This document shows positions 1 through 11,581 of a stretch of 64,000 bases of DNA, in pieces (the first letter of the stretch is position 1; the number at the start of each line of letters is the position of its first letter). The position numbers and the translations under genes are program-made. Under the pieces are notes generated by a model that was not told the origin of the DNA, did not search any database, and saw only the letters and a program-made list of their open reading frames with translations. This DNA comes from Branchinecta lynchi (Eukaryota; Arthropoda; Branchiopoda; Anostraca; Branchinectidae): contig JAKZAP010000005.1 in the NCBI GenBank assembly GCA_023053575.1, positions 372,001 to 436,000 on the forward strand. Reading direction: 5' to 3'.

Positions 1-2280
1 TGTGCCCCTTAAACTTTAAAAGTTCTCTCATTGCTAAAGAAACTAGAGCTTATCCTTTGCTCCTTTCTAAGTCGTGACGTTAGAAAGTTGGCCTACGGCA
101 AAAAAGTCAACTTTTGAACTAAGACAGGTAGAATTTTTTTTTCGACGGCAATCGATAGCCACTGATGAGCTGATCAAAGTATATGCCATCCATTTTTTGG
201 TACAAAAATTCCTTCATGAGATACACCAGTTTGAAAATTTCAAAGGGGTTGACAACTTCAGTAGTAAGGTACATTGAAACCAAAAATAGGCGATAGCAGT
301 TATGAGCCATGTAGGGGACTTTTAAGCAACAGTCGACTGTTAGCTCATAATCATCTTCGGTAATGAGGGCCTTGCAGCTTTTGCTAGTTGGTGTACCTGT
401 TATTTGTTTCCGGTGTATTCGATGGTAAGAACAATTTGGTTCCATTTGTGTACGCGATTTCAGCTGAGTTTATCATTCGTTTTTTTGCACTTGGGTTTGC
501 GGTAGAGAAATGGTATCAGATGTACCTCTTAAACTTTAGAAGTTCTCTCATTGCTAAAGAAACTAGAGCTTATCCTTTGCTCCTTTCTAAGTGGTGACGT
601 TAAAAAGTTGGCCTACGGCAAAAAAGTCAACTTTTGAACTAAGACAGGTAGAATTTTTTTTTTCGACGGCAATCGATAGCCGCTGATGAGCTGATCAAAG
701 TATATGTCATCCATTTTTTGGTACACAAATTCCTTCATGAGATACACCAGTTTGAAAGTTTCAAGGGGTTGACAACTTCAGTAGTAAGGTACACACTGAA
801 ACCAAAAATAGGTGATACCAGTTGTGAGACATGTAGGGGACTTGTACGCGGCAGTCGAGTGTTAGCTCATAATCATCTTCGGCAATAAGGGGTTTGCAGC
901 TTTCGCTAGTTGGCGTACCTGTCATTTGATGGTAAGAACAATTAGGTTCCCAATTGTAAGACATGCAAGGGACTTGTCAGTAATGTAATAATAGGCTGTT
1001 ATGCTACAAAAATCTTCAGCGATGAGGGGTTTGCAACTTTTGCTAGCCGGTGTACCCATTATTTTTATCCGGTGAACTTGATGTCTATCACGGGAAAGGG
1101 ACTTGTCAGTAGAATCGGTGCACGAGGGGCTAGAAATTTGTGCAAATTGTTGCACATTGTATTCGATTTATATAAAACTGACAGTAAGAAAGTTTGTATC
1201 GATGGTCTCTCGCTGTATCCTAGGATTTACTGTTTTCGCAACGGGTACAAACGATAATGTAAAATAAGGTAGTTTCGTAATAATTAATAGTGTCATCTAT
1301 GGTATTTTAATCCTGAAAAGTTACGGATAGCTTTATAATACCAACTAGATTATATAGGATATTGTTCCAAGTTTTCATCCGTCGCGATGTCTACGATTGA
1401 AAAGGATAAAGTTCAACTGACTGCAAAGTCAATTTAGTCCCTTTTTCCGATATTCTTTTGTTGTGGTTAGGGCAATCGATGCCCTTGATGAGCTGATCAA
1501 AGTATATGTCATCCATTTTTTTTTAACAAAAATCCTTCATGAGATAAACCAGTTTGAAAGTTTCAAGGGGTTGACAACTTCAGGAGTAAGGTACACACTG
1601 AAACCAAAAATAGGCGATACCAGTTGTGAGACATGTAAGGGACTTGTAAGCAACAGTCGACTGTAAGCAACAGTCGACTGTTAGCTCATAATCATCTTCG
1701 GCAATGAGGAGTTTGCAGCTTTTGCTAGTTGGTATACCTGTTATTTGTATCAGGTGTATTAGATGGTAAGAACAATTTTGTTCCCAAAAAGCCAAAACGG
1801 CTTTTATGCTATAATCATCTTCAGCGATGAGGGGTTTGCAACTTTTAATAGCTGGTGTATCCATTATTTGTTCCGATGAATTTGATGTCAATCACGGGAG
1901 AGGGACTTGTAAGTAAGAATCGGTTCACGAGGGGCTAGAAATTTTTGAAAATTGGTGCACATTGTATTCGATATCCGTAAATATGACGGTAAGAAAGTTT
2001 GTATCGATGGTCTATCGCTATAACCGAGGATTAACTGTTTACACAACGGGTACAAACGATACGGTAATCTAAAACAATAAGGTAGTTTTGTAATAATTAA
2101 TAGTTTCATCTATGGTATTTTAGTCCTGAAACGTTACGGATAGCTTTATAATACCAACTAGATTATATAAGATATTGTTCCAAGTTTTCATCCGTCACGA
2201 TATCTACGATTGAAAAGGATAAAGTTCAACTGACCGCCAAGTCAATTTAGTCCCTTCTTCCGATATTGTTTTGTTGTTGG
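1..2280. repeat. Alternating tandem duplication (P-P-Q-P-Q)
   Basis: Block P (starting with a CTTAAACTTT...AGTTCTCTCA sequence) occurs at 1-445, again at 521-952 and, lacking its left part, at 1467-1785. Block Q (with GTTACGGATAGCTTTATAAT) occurs at 985-1456 and 1797-2276. Thus 521-1456 and 1467-2276 form two diverged copies of a P-Q dyad. A shorter motif, CATGTAGGGGACTTGTAAG or close variants, recurs inside the blocks. The short open frames here are chance frames repeated with the units. No coding signal was recognised. Confidence 0.85.
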
Positions 2281-2399
2281 TTTTACAACGCTAAAGAACA
2301 GCTTTTGATCATGTGATTATTCTTTTTATAACATACCGTTTTAAAAGCTTCGATAAGTTGACAATTTCAGCATTTAACCGACAGCGAAGAAACAAAACC

Positions 2400-2478
2400 A
2401 AAGTGTTGCTCTCGCAACACTTTAGTCGGCGAAGCCGGACAAAGGTTGCCGCAACACTTCACGTTGCCCCGGCAACGT
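2400..2478. repeat. Cluster of short perfect hairpins
   Basis: AAAGTGTTGC at 2400-2409 pairs with GCAACACTTT at 2414-2423 around a TCTC loop. ACGTTGCC at 2461-2468 pairs with GGCAACGT at 2471-2478 around CC. Between them, GGCGAAGCC can form a smaller stem, and GCAACACTT at 2451-2459 repeats an arm of the first hairpin. Their role is unknown; they could be the end of an unclassified mobile element. Confidence 0.7.
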
Positions 2479-2489
2479 AGGTCTAGTTG

Positions 2490-3720
2490 AATTTAACGAC
2501 GTCAAACGTTTCAGAGGAAACGGAACTCCAGCAAGGGGGTGTTTTCTTACCCCCTCCCCCACCCCCCACCAAACCAAAGTTGCAGAACTTTCTAAATAAA
2601 ACGACTACCAGTTGATTGTTCAATCCCGACGTCGGCAAAGCTATGAGGGATGCTCTGGGCTCCAAGTGTACGAAACCCAGTTTCATCCCCTTTCTGAAAC
2701 CTGATCCGTCAGACTTAGCCTTCTCGCCTTTCTCTCTTTTAAGCCTCCAATCGTTGGATGGCACACGTTTTCATTATCTAATTGGTTGGTCTTTACAGTG
2801 GGTAACGAAGGGAACCTTTCTACAGCACTCAGATATTTTCTCGTCTGCTAAAAGAACTTGCTTTGTTCCAGAAGAGGCGGGAACTGACAAGAAAGTTTGC
2901 ACGGAGCAAGGGCAAAAACTTAAGCACTACGGCTGAAACACCGAAGCTGAAATGACGGGCAGGCCCCAGGGCATTGCTACTCATTTAAAACAACTAAAAG
3001 AAGAACGAACTTTCCTCACAACGGTCTGACGACGATGTTTTGTAAGCCCTATTCGACAACACATACCATTTCTTGTTATGAACTTCAGAGTTTTCAACTC
3101 TTAACGATGTAAGAAGACCTGAGGTGGTGACAAAAATTATACGATCGGTTATTATGGTGAGCTGGAATGTACGACACGATGGGGTTTCCTCGGGGAGAGG
3201 GTTAGGTCGGACATGTACAGACAGCGACAAGACTATTTGGTTCAAGGGAATCCATGCATTCCCCAATCAAAAGAAAGAGGCGCAGTGGATACCCGATTAT
3301 TTCAAACATGGAAGACTCGTTAATTCTTGAAGAGGTGTAACGCGCGTGCAGTGTTGTCACTTCAACCGCATTTCGGGTATAACACAGCGATGGAGAGAGA
3401 AATAGCGCGTACAATTTGTATACCGCGAAACGGCGAGAAGACGATTCCTTTTTTTTCTTTTTTTTTACTCGACTTCACAATATAAGAGGCATGTGGATCA
3501 CATCGAATCAACAGGTCAGAGCCAGCCATGACAAATCCGTTTTCCATCCGAATTTAGCTTTTCTTCTGAGCAATTATTGCGAGGAATGATAAAGGTTAAG
3601 CCTTAGACGAAACACAGCAACAGGTATAACAAACATACTAGCTTCTAGCCTAGTTTTCTCGCGTTTATGAAAAAGTTTTACAGAAGTTTTCTCGTAGGAA
3701 TCCAAAGATCGCTTTAGAAA
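2490..3720. other. Unannotated stretch
   Basis: It contains C-rich runs near 2545-2570 and several open frames of 60-106 codons. None of these has recognisable domains, splice context or repeated homology in the window. Nothing here is supported as a gene. Confidence 0.5.
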
Positions 3721-3746
3721 CGTCACATTCATCTTGAAATGACATT

Positions 3747-3776
3747 TTTGTTTGTCATTTTGAAATGACAAACAAA
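3747..3776. repeat. Perfect 14-bp hairpin
   Basis: TTTGTTTGTCATTT (3747-3760) and AAATGACAAACAAA (3763-3776) are exact inverse complements separated by TG. No terminator-type role applies in this setting; it may be a relic of a foldback element. Confidence 0.8.
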
Positions 3777-3904
3777 TGCAAAAACTCGAGACTTTCGGGC
3801 ACATCGCAAATATAACCGCATTTTGGTTGGAGGATACCGCGAAAATACCACGTTTCCAAAGGGCAGGCTGTGACGGTCGAGTGGCAATTCAAGAGAGTAA
3901 TGCA

Positions 3905-5386
3905 CAGGGGCGGTTCAAAAGGGGGAGCGCGGGGGGGGGGGGGGTCACCATAATGACATAAGGCTGTTGCAAAACATAATTTTTCCCGTATATGACCTGT
4001 TTCTAGTGGTATGACTACACGACAAGATCTTCTAGTCGTATGTTTATGATTCACAGTTGCGTGTTATGAGTCTGCCAGAAGGACAGTAGTATGTTATGAA
4101 CTTACCACAGTGACACCACGTCGTGTGAATTTTGCCTGCGAATGACTTGTTTGTTGTTATCAACAGATTGTCTAGTCGTATATGCGAAACAATTGTAAGA
4201 TTTGAGCTTGTTAGAACGACAGAAATGCAGTTACCGAACCGTGATTTTCAACAAAGCATAGTTTATATGCAACTGGTTTTGTACCAAAACCTTTGTATTT
4301 TACCAGAAAGCAGGATGGTTTTCGAAATTTTTGCATTTCTGCAGCGCGAAGTTTCAATATTATCTGGTTTTTGTGCAAATCCCGTTACTTATGTTAGCAT
4401 GACCGGGTTGATTTTTTGTTCGGAGATGAACCAGCTTTTTAAGGACTGTGATGATGGGCCAGATGTTTCCGCAAGTCTTATTCAAACGATTCAGACCAAA
4501 CCTACTTTGTATCTACTTTGATTTTCGATGGCCACTAACTTTTTCTGAAAGGGTCGAGTGAGGCGCCGCCATGTACCAACTTTGGGTAAAACATTTCACA
4601 CCATTTGGGAGTTATTGGGGTTACAGATCTGTGATGTCAGAAGTCCCTTATTTCCGCTTGGAATCCAAAAACGCTCCGGAAAACTTCGCCCGCAGCGTCT
4701 TCCATAGTTGCCTATTTTCTATCTAGTCGAACGGTGCGTCGTTTAGGTGAGGTTAGATTCAGATCTGAGCCACATTAAAAGCTAAAATTTGTTTGGTAGG
4801 TAGTTGAAGCCAGAAAAAAGGCGTGGATTCTGGGGTCTGAGCCGCATTAATCGCTAGAATTTATATGGTAAACTGTTGAGATTTGCCAGAAAAGAAAGTC
4901 AGAATAAAAAAAATTGCCTGGGGCGCTCAATCTAAATTTTTCATTAGTGCATGTGTTAGAACCCGTTACCGAGGCTTCGCTCTCTCCAGTGGAAGCTTAA
5001 ATGAATGAATGAATGCATTTATTACCCATCAATTAAAAAAACAGATGGAGCACAACAAAAGACAAGGCAAAAAAGAAGAAATGGAAAACACTAATTCCTC
5101 TGACAACAACAAAAAAGAACGAACACAACAACCAACATGGATGGCATGCTTGAAACCCTATTATTTATGTGTTATGTATTTTATTCCTGCATTAATCTCT
5201 TGCTAGCCTTTTTTTAAAGAAAAAAGTTAATATTTCTTGGTATTCTTCTATTTTTTCGCCTGCTGTGCTGTGCTTTTTATCTATTGTTTCTAATCGGTAT
5301 AACTGGTGGGCATTAGCCAGTCGCATGTTTGAGTTCTACCCCCCCTCCCCCCCCCCCCCATTCCCAAGCACTTAGAACCGCCCCTG
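3905..5386. mobile_element. Non-autonomous hAT-like element, 1.5 kb
   Basis: The ends are CAGGGGCGGTTC and GAACCGCCCCTG, a 12-bp perfect TIR starting with CAGGG as in hAT transposons. They are flanked by GTAATGCA (3897-3904) and GTAGTGCA (5387-5394), an 8-bp target duplication with one mismatch. A poly-G run lies just inside the left end and a poly-C run just inside the right. Near 4985 a (ATGA)n stretch followed by ATTTATTACC looks like a LINE 3' tail in reverse. An open frame of 129 codons at 4132-4521 has no recognised domain and does not resemble a hAT transposase. The 4655-4935 interior is related to 23130-23345 inside the second long hAT-like element. Confidence 0.85.
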
Positions 5387-5394
5387 GTAGTGCA

Positions 5395-5878
5395 TTGTTC
5401 AAATAGGTGTAATACGGTGTAAAAGGCAGAAGTGGTGTCACATCTGATCACAAAGATCGCCGTGGTTGACTGAAACAGAATTCAAGTCGTTGAGTTTGGG
5501 TCTTTATGGACGGAGTATTCGCTCTCCATTTCAGAACAGAAGGTTTACCTATAGTTACTATCTTCTTGCTTGAAGTGCCCAGGCTGTCTAGTGTATGATT
5601 ATGTTCTATTTACTTGACTAGTGGACTCGGAAAAAAAAAATATTTCACTAGATGGCTTGTAGTATTTACGCTATAGCTGCATTCGTTGTCCGGTGACTGC
5701 CCACCGCTTCATATAACGCGCTTTTGCATTCACCGCTGATTGCTCCCCGATCTTACAACCCGTTTTCGGACTAATCAGCGTCTGGCTAGTGCTCATCGGT
5801 GCAGACTAAACAGTACTGACGTCACCGTTGGTACAAAAACGCACAATAGGAGAAGAACCGAACACCGGTGAGGAACAA
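5395..5878. repeat. Family C repeat (left part, split by family A copy)
   Basis: Sequence around 5432-5500 (GGCAGAAGTGGTGTCAC, AAAGATCGC) and 5747-5800 (TTACAACCCGTTTTCGGACT) recurs in 16850-17265. The first part also recurs inverted at 50545-50690. The piece CCAGAGACAGC at 6711 continues this family after the family A insertion. Confidence 0.65.
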
Positions 5879-6710
5879 GACCAAAGGTGTCGATGGGATC
5901 CCAAAAATCTAATATTTGATCTAGACAATTGGGTCTTGTTTCGCCAGATCCAGTCTTCGCCAGGCAAATCATCAAAGAAAATCGAGTTAAGATATACCGC
6001 TATGAGCCATATCTATTTTGACGATACTGACCTAAACTTCCTGCTTTGCTTCTGCCAAATTCTCGGTTTCGCCCGAATTCCGAGCGAACTACTAGTCCAG
6101 CAAAAAAATATAATTCAGAAACAAATCCAGCGTATCTCCTTAGACATCTAATCAACTTTAAATAAAACTTTGACTTTAAAAAAAATCCGGTTACATCCGG
6201 ATACCGGACTAATTCTATGTCCGGGTAAGAAATGATTGTCATTTACAGACTCATCGTCTCTTCTTACCCCTAAGTCTGTCATCTGATCAACTTCAGGTTA
6301 AACTTTTGCTTTTAACATATGTTCCGGTTTTGGCCGGACTCCCGGTGAGAAAGTTGTCCGGCGAGAAAATGGTTTCACCGTCATGTTCAGCATGTCTCCT
6401 TACCATTAAATCGAACATTTAACCAACTTCAAATGAAGCTTTTACTTTTAGCCAACTTTCTCTTTTCTGCCAGATTCCGGACTAACTACTTGTCCGGCGA
6501 GAAAATGGTTTTCATCATCTTGCCCAGCATGTCTTCTTACCTAGGACTACAGAGCCCATCTACGAACTTGACCTTACCCTTGACTCGAACAATCCTCACA
6601 CCAAGTTTCATCAAAATATCTCATTCCCTTCGAGAGTTATCGTGCTTACAGACGGACAGCTTTTGCGATGTCATCGGTATCCCTTCACTTATGTTTTGGG
6701 ATCCCAAAAA
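5879..6710 (+). mobile_element. Family A hairpin-ended repeat, copy 1
   Basis: It runs from GACCAAAGGTGTCGATGGG to the palindrome TTTTGGGATCCCAAAA plus an A-run at 6694-6710. The strand given places the hairpin at the 3' end. Internal 130-bp-scale modules carry CCGGTTTTGGCCGGA-like pieces. It is inserted in a family C copy; the uninterrupted relative at 17030-17065 shows the empty site and so fixes both borders. Confidence 0.75.
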
Positions 6711-6739
6711 CCAGAGACAGCACGGAGTGCAGCTAACGT

Positions 6740-7700
6740 AGCTAGTGTACTTTTGCCATGGGATAAAATGAATATCCCAAGACTGTTCGTGAAATTTCAG
6801 AAGAAACCTAACTGACGGCGTCACATGGATCGTCATGAACAGAATATACTGTATTTCAAGGAATCATCATCAATATCTTGCAGAGAAGCGAAAGCACGTT
6901 CTTAAGAGTTTGCACAGGTTTGACAAAGCAATTCACTCAAGGGAAGGTCGAAATTTCATATGAACACAGCAGTTTAAATATTCCAACCGATTTCGATCAA
7001 AGCAAAGTAAATAATATTTTCCTTTTTCCGCTGCTCGATTTAAGAAAATCGTGCAAATCGCCCACGAACGACTTGCAATTTGCCTCAATCCAGATTAGCA
7101 CTCCTCGCGGACTAGTTTCAGAAACTCCCCGATTTATCGAGACTTGTTACAAAGAGCCAGTAAAAACTGGATTTATAAGGAGCAAAAAGTAACAGTCTTC
7201 ACTTTCTACTCGAAAGACAGTACAAAACTTCCATTGCTAGGAAAGGAGATCGCAAATACTCATCAACGTGTGGATCTATACGCACCTCATAAAATTCCTC
7301 TCAGATTAGTTCTATTTTGGCCGCTAGGAGTGCTATTGTAAAGAAAAAAATTACACGTTACTTCTTGGTGTACATTTATCCAGGTTTGTTTTGCCTTTTT
7401 CAATTCCTCTTTAAAATGCCTGCAAATTCTAATGCTTAAAACTAACTGTTTAAAATGCCTCTTCCCCTCTTCTTGCTTTACCCAACTCCGTTCTGTCCAG
7501 CGTCATCAAGTTTGTCATTATTGGCTTCCGACTTCAGTGCTGAGTACTGGCTGACTTTTCCCCAAAGCTAATGCGCGACTCGATATGAAGCGAAAGTCTA
7601 ATCACTTACTCACCCGCCAGATGACTTATCCCCAGATCTCAAGTGTGACTGTTATTGTTCCTCTGGCGGCAATTCATCATCGGATCTATGAAGGACGCAT
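6740..7700. other. Unannotated stretch
   Basis: Open frames at 6878-7192 and 7144-7341 overlap in different registers. They have no recognised domain, splice context or family match, so I do not call them genes. About 7370-7450 resembles part of 23800-23900 weakly. Confidence 0.4.
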
Positions 7701-7710
7701 TTGACTACAG

Positions 7711-8044
7711 TTGCGTTTTTGTAGATACCAAGGTATCTGATACCATGGTAACTGGATTGCTGGATTACGCTTTTTCAAGTCATCCGAAAAGACATACTAT
7801 AAGTCGCCAAACTTCTTTCCCACCAATTTGACCAAAACCTAGGCTCCTGTGTTGGTAGTGATGAAAGTGAGATGTATTTTTCAGACACTGACACTTTGGT
7901 ATCTGAATATCAGTTATCACGGCAACGAGCCAGATACCACGGTAACTGCAAAAACACCGTTCGACCGTGGTATCAGATGCCAGAGTAACTGCGAAAACGA
8001 ATTTAGACCGTGCTATCATATACCATGGTATCTGCAAAAGCGCA
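7711..8044. repeat. Foldback element with GATACCA motifs
   Basis: The ends TTGCGTTTTTGTAGATACCA and (reverse complement of the right end) TGCGCTTTTGCAGATACCAT are imperfect inverted repeats. The interior repeats ATACCAYGGTA-type palindromes (GATACCATGGTAACTG, CCACGGTAACTGC). A related copy lies at 16217-16421. Confidence 0.65.
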
Positions 8045-8049
8045 TCTTA

Positions 8050-9150
8050 TAGGTGCTGACAAGTGCTGGACACGGTAGATTTACAGAAACTAGTCCGCTT
8101 GGAAGTTCTTATGAACAGACTGCGCTAGACCATTTTTATCAAAAAGGTTAAAGGAACGAGACGAGAGTGGGTAAAGATTCAGATAAATCGTTTCCTCTTT
8201 CTAACAGACAACCCATCCTCAAGGGAACTAACAGCAAAGGGACATCTGAGCTACATCGCTAAGCCCTTATCCGTTATTTGCACCAGTAACTAATCGGTAT
8301 CAAGGGAATCGTGTCTTATACTCTGTACCAAAGGGAAAGAGACTGGGGAAATCCGATTATCCTTTAGTTAGAACATGCTGCAAGCTGATGACACTTCTTC
8401 CATGGGATAACCGCGGCGTAAAGAAGGCTGAATGGTTCAATTGCTTTTCTCCGGCCGCGATATTTTTAACCTGCCATTCGTGGGAAAAAAGGGGATTTCC
8501 ATCGCCTTTGCTTTTCCGACGTCCCTAAGGAAGTCGGGAAGACAGCATGTCAAGCCAGTGGACGATGGGGGGACATTGGAGGTGCAGCTTGTAGACTAAG
8601 AACATCTGTCGTCGTCCGAACAGGGTGCTTTTTGAATAGGACTTTTATCCTTGATAGTGCGAACACTCAAGGACCGAGTTTTTCGTTGTCTTCAACAGTG
8701 TCCAGCAATATCTTGACCTTCAAACGTTTCAGTAGTCCGACAGCGGAACCAAAGATATTTTACTTTTGGCAAACTTTGCTCTCGGAGAAATCTTAAATTG
8801 GATACGCTTCAGCCCTTGGACTAGAAATACAAGCAAAGTTCCAGAGTTTTGAAATCACTGAACAGCTGACAGCAGTGGGGAGAGAAATTAACAAGTAAAA
8901 CCTAAACCTGTTCAAAATCTCGGACTCTAGTAGTGGCGTTCAGAATATGCGCTGCTTGCACGACAAATCAAAATTTATGAATCTGTGGCGAATTTGAATT
9001 TCAATAAAATAGTGGATTTCAGTGACCAATAAAGAGTCCATCACGTCTTAGAGACGACCAAGTAGCGCAAGATGACGTATCAGGAACGCCTTCTGTTTTG
9101 GAGACTAAAGTTGCTAGATAGTCGCTAATATTTTTAGCATAGAGGTACAA
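8050..9150. other. Unannotated stretch
   Basis: There are no open frames of note and no obvious repeat units. The part from about 8880 may belong to the TTAA-type element whose right end is at 9592 (shared ACTCTAGTAG context), but its left end was not found. Confidence 0.35.
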
Positions 9151-9161
9151 GCACGTCCGTA

Positions 9162-9449
9162 AGGGTCGGAAACAAAAACGGACGCGGGTCACCGATCATG
9201 CGGCGTTCGCTGCATGAAAACGAAGTTGGACGGGGTTCACTGAGCATGTGGCGGCCGCTGCATGAAAACGAAACGGGACGTGGATCGCTGGACGTGCGGT
9301 GGCCGCTGCGTGAAAACGAAGTTGGACAGGGTTCAATGAGCATGTGGCGGCCGCTGCATGAAAACGAAACGGGACGTGGATCGCTGGACGTGCGGTGGCC
9401 GCTGCGTGAAGACGAAATTGGCTGGAAGTCACTGATCAAGTGGCTTGCC
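9162..9449. repeat. 48-bp minisatellite, about six units
   Basis: Units of exactly 48 bp start at 9210, 9258, 9306, 9354 and 9402, with a more diverged unit before 9210. Units alternate between two types (GTTGGACGGGG... and ACGGGACGTGG...), giving a 96-bp higher-order period. Because 48 is a multiple of three, frames stay open on both strands. The + frame repeats 16 residues around LHENEVGRGSLSMWRP. I see no start or splice context that would make it a protein. Confidence 0.85.
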
Positions 9450-9595
9450 GTTGCATCAAAACTGCGTCAATCAGTTATTTGGAAACAGCGAAGTAATGAA
9501 GTAAAGTATTTTAATCGGACCTTCCAGACTATTTAAGTGAATTAAATGATGGATAATGAGACTGTCGTATCTCAGCCCTTCCGGTTAAACTTTAA
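9450..9595. mobile_element. Right end of a TTAA-type (piggyBac-like) MITE
   Basis: The end sequence CTTCCGGTTAAACT followed by TTAA (9592-9595), and the preceding CTATTTAAGTGAAT, match the right ends at 34940-35012 and 55820-55891. The matching left end was not found. Confidence 0.55.
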
Positions 9596-9782
9596 TGCAT
9601 CCTTATGCCTTCTACTGCTTCTGACGGATGAGGAACTCAGTCAGTATCGTCATATCTGAAAGAATCAGGCTGTACTAGACGATACCTTGAGATCGTGCCT
9701 AGCTAATTCGATCCTTTTTCTGATATCAAATAAATAACTTTTCTTTACAGTATACCAGCCTATTAAAATCCCAGCAGAATCA

Positions 9783-9930
9783 CTTTTTTGGGATCCCTTA
9801 TGGATTTAAAAAATATTTCAAGGGGTCCGTCTGTTAAAAAGATAACTCTCAAGGGATCCGAAATGTTTTGTTCAAACTTTGTATGAGGGTTCTTGGAACA
9901 ATGTACATGTCAAGTTTGTAAATTGGCACC
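9783..9930 (-). mobile_element. Family A fragment
   Basis: TTTTTTGGGATCCC is followed by GGTCCGTCTG and AACTCTCAAGGGATC, then a CAAACTTTGTATGAGG stretch as in other family A copies. Only the hairpin end is present. Confidence 0.55.
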
Positions 9931-10656
9931 GTAGTTTAGGCTGTGGAAAACGTTTTCAAACCAAAGGATGAAAAAAGGATAAATCCAAACAGACGGTCGA
10001 TTTATGTGTATAGAGACATACTGGGGTCTGAGGCCATTTCTGAACTCCTTTTTCGTGCCAGAATCCGGTGGGTTAGAACAAATCGCTTAAACAAGTTAAA
10101 ACAAGTCGTATCGTACCAAAACTCGGAATTTAAGTATGCGTTTAGAGTGTATACGGTGGGGTAAGTTGTTCCAATATGTGTGCTTTGTTTTCCTGTTTGG
10201 TTGATCCTAAGAACGGACTCCGGAAAAATCGCAAATTTGATAGGCGTTGTGATATGTTGTTATTGGTAGAGGGGGGGGGGGGTGAAGATTCGGTGCATTG
10301 GCAAGACGACAGAGAAGTCTTCTAGCTTCGACTGCTTACAGCGGCGAAAGTTTAGCCTGATTCACTGGAAACCGTCGAATGTGGGAAATTAAATCTCTTT
10401 GTTCAGCTGTTCCTGTCGATTTAAGGATAACAGAACTGAATCCGTCTATCTGATTTGTTTTGCTACCGCTAAATCGTACGATCAGGGTCTTGAAAATCGG
10501 AAATTTCGGAAAGAGCAAGGTGCCCTGATAGAATGTTGGTTTATACGTAAGTACAGAAGCTGACGTGATTGCTAACGCTAAAAGGTGCGAAGAAATTTCG
10601 GAAAGAGCAAGATCCCCTGGTAAAATATACAAGTTAGCTTATATCTAAAGAAACCA

Positions 10657-11581
10657 GATCAAAGGTGTCGATGGGATCCCACAAATCTAATATTTGTTTC
10701 AGACAATAAGGTCTTGTCTTCGCCAGATCCACTCTTCGCCAGGATAATCATCAGAGAAAACCAAGTTCAGATATATATATGGCTATAAGCCATATTTATT
10801 TTGACGATACTGACCGAGACTTCCTGCTTTACTTCTGCCAAGTTTCCGGTTTCGCCCGAATTCTGAGCAAACTACTAGTCCAGCAAAAAAAAGAAAATTC
10901 AGAAACAAACCCAGCGTCAAATCCCAGTAAAGACCATCTACCGGTAGGCTAATCAACTTTGAGTAAAAGTTTGTATTCAAAAACAAATCCGGTTACAACC
11001 GGATTAAAGACTAATTATATGTCTGGGTAAAAAATGATTGTCATATACAGACTCGGCCTCTCTTCTTACCCCTTAATCTGTCATCTAATCAAACTTTTGC
11101 TTTTAACAAATTTTCCGGTTTGGGCCGGATTCCGGGCGAACTAGTTGCCCGGCGAGAAAATGGCTTTGACCATCGTTTTAATCATGTCTTTCACCCTTCA
11201 ATCGAACATTCATTCAACTTCAAATGAAACTTTTACTTCCAAACAACTTTCCGTTTTTTGCCGGATTCCAGACGAACTACTTGTTCGATGAGAAAATTGT
11301 TTTCACTATCGTGCTCAGCATGCCTTCTTACACCATAATCGACTATCACATTAGCTGTTTATAAATATTTCTTTGTCCCTTAAATTGAACCCCCTCCCCC
11401 ACCCCTAAATATAGGGCTACAGAGCCCATCTACAAACTTGATTTTACCCTTGACTCAATGAATCCTCACACCAAGTTTCATCAAAATATCTCGTTCCCTT
11501 CGAGAGTTATAGCGCGCACAGACAAACAGACGGACGGACAGACGGAACGGACCCTCCACTTACGTTTGAGGATCCCAAAAA
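10657..11581 (+). mobile_element. Family A hairpin-ended repeat, copy 2
   Basis: It begins CAAAGGTGTCGATGGGATCC and ends with ACGTTTGAGGATCCCAAAAA. It has the same order of modules as 5879-6710, including the GACAGACGGACGGACAGACGG-type tract near 11520 and TTTCATCAAAATATCTCGTT. The terminal palindrome is imperfect here. Confidence 0.75.

Noticed and set aside
4132..4521. 129-codon open frame on the + strand
   Set aside because: It lies inside a non-autonomous hAT-like element, with no recognisable transposase or other domain. It is kept only as a remark in that feature.
6878..7341. Two overlapping + strand frames (104 and 65 codons)
   Set aside because: Neither has a recognised domain or splice context, and they overlap in different registers.
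9134..9536. Three open frames on both strands over the minisatellite
   Set aside because: The 48-bp period keeps every frame free of stops. No start, splice or domain evidence.
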